A stretch of 7,832 nt of DNA from Elusimicrobiota bacterium. Its GTDB lineage: Bacteria; Elusimicrobiota; Elusimicrobia; UBA1565; UBA9628. The notes under the pieces were generated by a model that had not been told where the DNA came from, made no database searches, and saw nothing but the letters and a program-made list of their open reading frames with translations. Positions within the stretch are counted from its first letter, which is position 1, and each line of letters opens with the position of its first letter. The translations under genes were made by a program, and so were the position numbers. Of the stretch, positions 4,995 through 7,832 are shown piece after piece. The stretch is from the NCBI GenBank assembly GCA_028717525.1, contig JAQUNT010000091.1, forward strand, positions 1 through 7,832, in the 5' to 3' direction.

Positions 4995-6058
4995 GGCTCG
5001 CGAGCGACGCCCTGTCTCTGGAATACATCCGCCGGCCGCGCACCACCATGGCCGCGGCCTTGGACAGCCTCTACGACGGCGTCTACATCGTGGACCGGCA
5101 GCGGCGCATCGTCTTCTGGAACCGCGGGGCTGAGCTCATCACCGGCTATCCCCGGCGCCAGGTCCTGGGCCGGCGCTGCTCCGAGGGCATCCTCAGCCAC
5201 ATCGACGAGAACGGCCGCCTGCTCTGCAAGTCGGGCTGCCCGCTATTGGGCACTTTGCTCACCGGCAAGCCCCACGAGGCCAAGGTCTATCCCCTGCACA
5301 AGGGCGGGGGGCGCCTCCCCACCCAGACCCACGTGGCGGCCCTGCGCGACGGGCAGGGCCGCGTCTTCGCCGGCATCGAGGTCTTCCGCGACATCTCCAA
5401 GGAAGAGGAGCTGCGCGTCCTGCAGGAGAAGTTCGCCAAGCTCATCCGGCGCTACGTCTCATCCTCCACATACGACCAGGTGCGCGACCAGTCGCGCCGC
5501 GGCGCGCGCGGGGCGCGCTCCGAGATGCGCGAGCTGACCGTCCTTTACCTCGACGTGGTGGGCTTCACCGCCCTCTCCGAGTCCTCGCCGCCCCGCGAGG
5601 TCGTGGCCCTGCTCAACGAGGTTTTCGGCATCTGCGAGGTCATCACCAAGGAATGCGCAGGCGACATCGACAAGTTCATCGGCGACGCGGTCATGGCCGT
5701 GTTCGTCGACGCCAACGACGCGGTCCGCGCCGGCCGGATCATCCTTTCGGCTCTGGCCAGGATGAACCGCCGGCGCCGCTGCGAGGGGCGCCAGCCCGTC
5801 CGAGTCCGCATCGGGGCCAATTCCGGCCGGGTCCTGCAGGGCGACATCGGGGCCATCGAGCGCAAGGACCGCACCGTCATCGGAGACGTGGTCAATACCG
5901 CGGCCCGCGTGCAGACCGCGGCCGAGCCCGGCGCCATGTTCGTCTCCGAAGCGGTCCACGCGCGCCTCAACGCCGCCAACCGGCGGCTCTTCATTTTTCA
6001 CGACCGCGTCAAGGCCAAGGGCAAGAGCGCGGCGGTGCCGGTCTACCGCATGAAGTGA
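4991..6058 (+). CDS. PAS-domain class III adenylate cyclase
   Basis: This 355-residue enzyme should convert ATP to cAMP. An N-terminal PAS sensor (about 20-136) is followed by a short helical linker containing RRYVSSS (153-159) and a class III cyclase domain (about 178-350). All key residues are present: metal-binding D188 (in LYLDVVGFT) and D232 (in GDAVMAVF), adenine-selecting K228 (DKFIGD) and D293 (ERKDRTVIGD), and transition-state N302 and R306 (NTAAR). The K/D pair indicates ATP and not GTP as substrate. The PAS domain has C63, H70, C79 and C83 in the pattern RRCSEGILSHIDENG...LCKSGCP, suggesting metal or redox sensing (inference). No membrane segment is seen, so it should be cytosolic and probably dimeric. 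GAGG lies four bases before the ATG, and the start overlaps the previous stop. An Arg/Gly/Ala-rich stretch (169-176) joins linker and catalytic domain. Confidence 0.93.
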   Translation: MRLASDALSLEYIRRPRTTMAAALDSLYDGVYIVDRQRRIVFWNRGAELITGYPRRQVLGRRCSEGILSHIDENGRLLCKSGCPLLGTLLTGKPHEAKVYPLHKGGGRLPTQTHVAALRDGQGRVFAGIEVFRDISKEEELRVLQEKFAKLIRRYVSSSTYDQVRDQSRRGARGARSEMRELTVLYLDVVGFTALSESSPPREVVALLNEVFGICEVITKECAGDIDKFIGDAVMAVFVDANDAVRAGRIILSALARMNRRRRCEGRQPVRVRIGANSGRVLQGDIGAIERKDRTVIGDVVNTAARVQTAAEPGAMFVSEAVHARLNAANRRLFIFHDRVKAKGKSAAVPVYRMK

Positions 6059-6073
6059 GCCCGGGAGGCAGTC

Positions 6074-6562
6074 ATGAATGACCAGAAGGACGGCAAAGGG
6101 GAAGAAGAGGAGATGCCGGTCGATCCCGCGCTCAAGGCCACGCGCTATCACGGCGTGATCAAGGAACGGCTCTATGTGCTCGAGCAGATCGCGGTCAAGA
6201 TCAACGACGAGAAGAAGTGGTTCGTTGAGATCCGGAATCTGGAGCAGGCCTTCGCCAAGGAGCTGCCCGAGCATTTCCGCAACGAGGAGGAGCTCCTGTT
6301 CCCCATCCTGGAGAGTCGCGGCATTCCGGAGCATAAGGCCCTGGTCGCCCGGCTGCGGACCGAGCATGCCGGCCTGCTGGCTCAGATGGAGGGCATCACC
6401 CAGCTCCTCTGCGAGCACATGTTCCCGTTGCAGCCCGAGGCGGCAGCGCGCATCAACGAGGAGCTGCACCGTTTCAGCCAAGCCCTCTGCCAGCACGCGG
6501 AGACGGAGGACGAGCAGCTCTTCACCGCCGTCCAGTCCCTCAACGCGGGCGCCGGCCGCTAG
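6074..6562 (+). CDS. Hemerythrin-like HHE cation-binding protein
   Basis: The 162-residue helical protein matches the HHE/hemerythrin fold, which holds a non-haem di-iron centre that binds O2 or reacts with NO or reactive oxygen. Likely ligands in order are H26 (helix A), H67 and E71 (HFRNE, helix B), H98 (helix C), and H141 with E145 or D146 (helix D). The pattern H, HxxxE, H, HxxxE is closer to the YtfE-like HHE group than to O2-carrying hemerythrins, because the second His of helix C is L102. The first 14 residues are acidic/basic and poorly conserved in type, so M14 is a possible alternative start. M1 is favoured by a good Shine-Dalgarno sequence, GGAGG, five bases upstream. It lies 15 bases after the cyclase and completes the operon. 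Partner and ligand are not shown by the sequence. Confidence 0.9.
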   Translation: MNDQKDGKGEEEEMPVDPALKATRYHGVIKERLYVLEQIAVKINDEKKWFVEIRNLEQAFAKELPEHFRNEEELLFPILESRGIPEHKALVARLRTEHAGLLAQMEGITQLLCEHMFPLQPEAAARINEELHRFSQALCQHAETEDEQLFTAVQSLNAGAGR

Positions 6563-6574
6563 GACTTCGGCCGG
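6552..6574. terminator. GC-rich hairpin at a convergent gene junction
   Basis: CCGGCCG (6552-6558) and CGGCCGG (6568-6574) form a perfect 7-bp stem with a 9-base loop that holds the hemerythrin stop codon. There is no T tract on either strand. It sits between the hemerythrin gene and the convergent Tim44/TerB gene, so a transcript-end role is plausible but unproven. Confidence 0.35.
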
Positions 6575-6593
6575 TACCCGGATCAGGGCATGG

Positions 6594-7832
6594 TCAGAGG
6601 GCGGACAGAGCTTTCTGGGCTTGCCGGTAAAGGGCGGCGCGCTGCTCCGCGATCGCGCCGCGCACGTCTTCTACGGACAAGGAGCGGGCCGCGGCGAAGG
6701 AGTTGATGAGCCTGAGCTCGGAGTCGGTGATGGCGCCGTCGGCCAGGCTCATGCGGATGAGTCCGCGCAGGACGGCCTGGACCTGGGCCGGCTCCTGGGG
6801 CGCGGGGATCTCCAGGGCCCCGGCGTTGGCCGCGGCGATGACGCGCTCGGCCGCGTCCGGGGGGATGCGCCGCTTCTTGGCGTAGGACTGCAGGCAGGCC
6901 ATCTCCTTTTCGTCGACCTTGCCGTCCACGGTGATGACCGAGACCAAGGCGGCCAAGGCGTCGGCCGGGGAGAGGGCGGCGCCCCAGTCGGCGGCCTCAG
7001 GCCCCTGCGGCGCGGCGGTCAAAGAGGCCGCCGGCCTCCTCCAAAGGCCCGCGGGCACGATCTCGAGCAGGACCCAGCCGCGCTCGTCCCCCGCGGGGTT
7101 CCGCGCGAGCACGAACACGTGCTCGAGCACCGCGTCCGCGGCCGACCATTTGACCCCGACATGGGCCCGGTCCAGCTCGCCGCCGGGCTCCACGGCCAGC
7201 AGCGTGACCCTTCCCGCGGCCGGGTCCTGGTACCGGGCCGGCCGGTCCCTCAGGCGCTCGGCCAGCTGGGCGCAGAAGCTGTCGCAGGCCGCGCCGCGCA
7301 TGAGCCCGGCGTCGGACCGGCGCAGGGCGTAGAGCCAGCGCCAGAAGATGACGGAGGCGCGGTCCTCCAAGGACTGCGCGTCGAGGCCCGGGTCCCGGGC
7401 GCACAGCTCGGCCCAGCCGGGCACGTCGCGGCCCGGCCTGCGCGGCGACCACTCGCAGAGCTGGGTGATCTCGCAGAGCAGCCAGTCGGGAGCGGTCCCG
7501 GCTTCGCGCCGCCGCAGGAAGGACCAGACCTCGCTGAATTCCTCCGGCTGCCCGCTGCCGCCTACCAGGGAGCCGTCCGCGAGCGAGACCTGCGAGTCCA
7601 CGGCCGAGGCGCGCAGGCAGACGTGCAAAGTGTCGGACCGGGGGCCGGACTCGGCCTCCAGCAGGCGCGCCTCCCGGACCTCGAGGCGGTCCATGCGGTC
7701 TCGCTTGCCGTCGGCCTTCAGCATCTCCAGCTGGACCGTGAAGCGCGCCATGACCCCGTCCGAGACCAGGGGCCGCGCCGGAGCCAGGTCCTGGCCGCAC
7801 CAGGCCTGCTGGACCTTGAAGAAAGCGGCCTT
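6594..7832 (-). CDS. Tim44-like domain protein with C-terminal TerB domain, 5' end missing
   Basis: The frame runs to the window edge, giving 412 residues from a start lying outside. An ATG at 7751 is internal, because the 27 codons before it (reading FFKVQQAWCGQDLAPARPLV) continue a Tim44-like domain. Residues 4-125 from the edge form that domain, with the typical ending EEFSEVWSFLRR and DWLLCEITQ. Residues about 160-260 look like a second, diverged NTF2/Tim44-type fold (IFWRWLYALRRSDAGLM near its start, VLEHVFVLAR near its end). Residues 290-412 are TerB-like: VDGKVDEKE (302-310) and ADGAITDSE (364-372) mark its two acidic, possibly metal-binding turns. Bacterial Tim44-like proteins are often membrane-anchored at the N-terminus, but that part is not visible here. 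The biochemical role is unknown. TerB is named for tellurite resistance, yet most TerB-like domains have other, undefined roles. Confidence 0.85.
   Translation of the reverse strand, partial: KAAFFKVQQAWCGQDLAPARPLVSDGVMARFTVQLEMLKADGKRDRMDRLEVREARLLEAESGPRSDTLHVCLRASAVDSQVSLADGSLVGGSGQPEEFSEVWSFLRRREAGTAPDWLLCEITQLCEWSPRRPGRDVPGWAELCARDPGLDAQSLEDRASVIFWRWLYALRRSDAGLMRGAACDSFCAQLAERLRDRPARYQDPAAGRVTLLAVEPGGELDRAHVGVKWSAADAVLEHVFVLARNPAGDERGWVLLEIVPAGLWRRPAASLTAAPQGPEAADWGAALSPADALAALVSVITVDGKVDEKEMACLQSYAKKRRIPPDAAERVIAAANAGALEIPAPQEPAQVQAVLRGLIRMSLADGAITDSELRLINSFAAARSLSVEDVRGAIAEQRAALYRQAQKALSAL

Noticed and set aside
5459..6496. Minus-strand open frame opposite the cyclase and hemerythrin genes
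   Set aside because: It is antisense to two genes whose catalytic and metal-binding residues are intact, and its product shows no domain.
7749..7751. ATG at 7751 as the start of the Tim44/TerB gene
   Set aside because: The same frame continues without a stop to the window edge, and the upstream codons encode the first helix of a Tim44-like domain, so the true start lies outside.
6997..7800. Alternative minus-strand frame over the Tim44/TerB gene
   Set aside because: It is Pro/Arg/Gly/Ala-rich shadow sequence in another frame of a real coding region.

Overview
This is a GC-rich bacterial window (about two thirds G+C by eye) that is almost entirely coding. No gene-free stretch exceeds about 115 bases. 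There are seven protein genes, one of them cut by the right edge, and one tRNA gene. I see no insertion sequence, phage gene or CRISPR array. The proteins suggest a Gram-negative-type bacterium: Uup with its C-terminal extension, EngB plus RsgA, a bacterial RRM protein, and a Tim44-like/TerB protein. A GC-rich Elusimicrobiota or deltaproteobacterial-type lineage would fit, but the phylum cannot be fixed from this sequence.

Left part (1-4445): translation and ribosome assembly. On the minus strand, engB (50S assembly GTPase) is followed with no gap by rsgA (30S assembly GTPase), the junction reading TAGATG. A 70-base divergent intergenic region with an extended -10 motif on each strand separates them from a plus-strand RNA-binding protein, which joins an RRM to a 19-residue tandem repeat rich in Lys, Trp and Pro. 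This gene converges on uup, an ABC-F ATPase, and both stop codons lie in the arms of one inverted repeat. Upstream of uup on the same strand are an intrinsic terminator and an initiator-type tRNA-Met (CAT) with a strong sigma-70-type promoter. Everything in this half plausibly acts on ribosomes, RNA or translation initiation.

Middle part (4476-6574): a compact plus-strand operon, divergent from the tRNA. It encodes a ferritin-like four-helix protein, a PAS-class III adenylate cyclase (start overlapping the previous stop as ATGA) and an HHE hemerythrin-like protein 15 bases further on. Two non-haem iron-type helical proteins flank a cAMP-producing enzyme whose PAS domain carries a Cys/His cluster. 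The inferred theme is oxygen, NO, iron or redox sensing linked to cAMP. This is the most interesting unit in the window.

Right part (6594-7832): the C-terminal 412 residues of a minus-strand protein that runs off the window. It appears to carry two successive Tim44/NTF2-like domains and a C-terminal TerB-like domain.

A recurring feature is the start region. Promoter-proximal genes (engB, the RRM gene, the ferritin-like gene) have -10-like boxes 5 to 16 bases from the start codon and no clear Shine-Dalgarno sequence. The two downstream genes of the signalling operon do have Shine-Dalgarno-like sequences. This suggests leaderless or very short-leader transcripts at operon heads.
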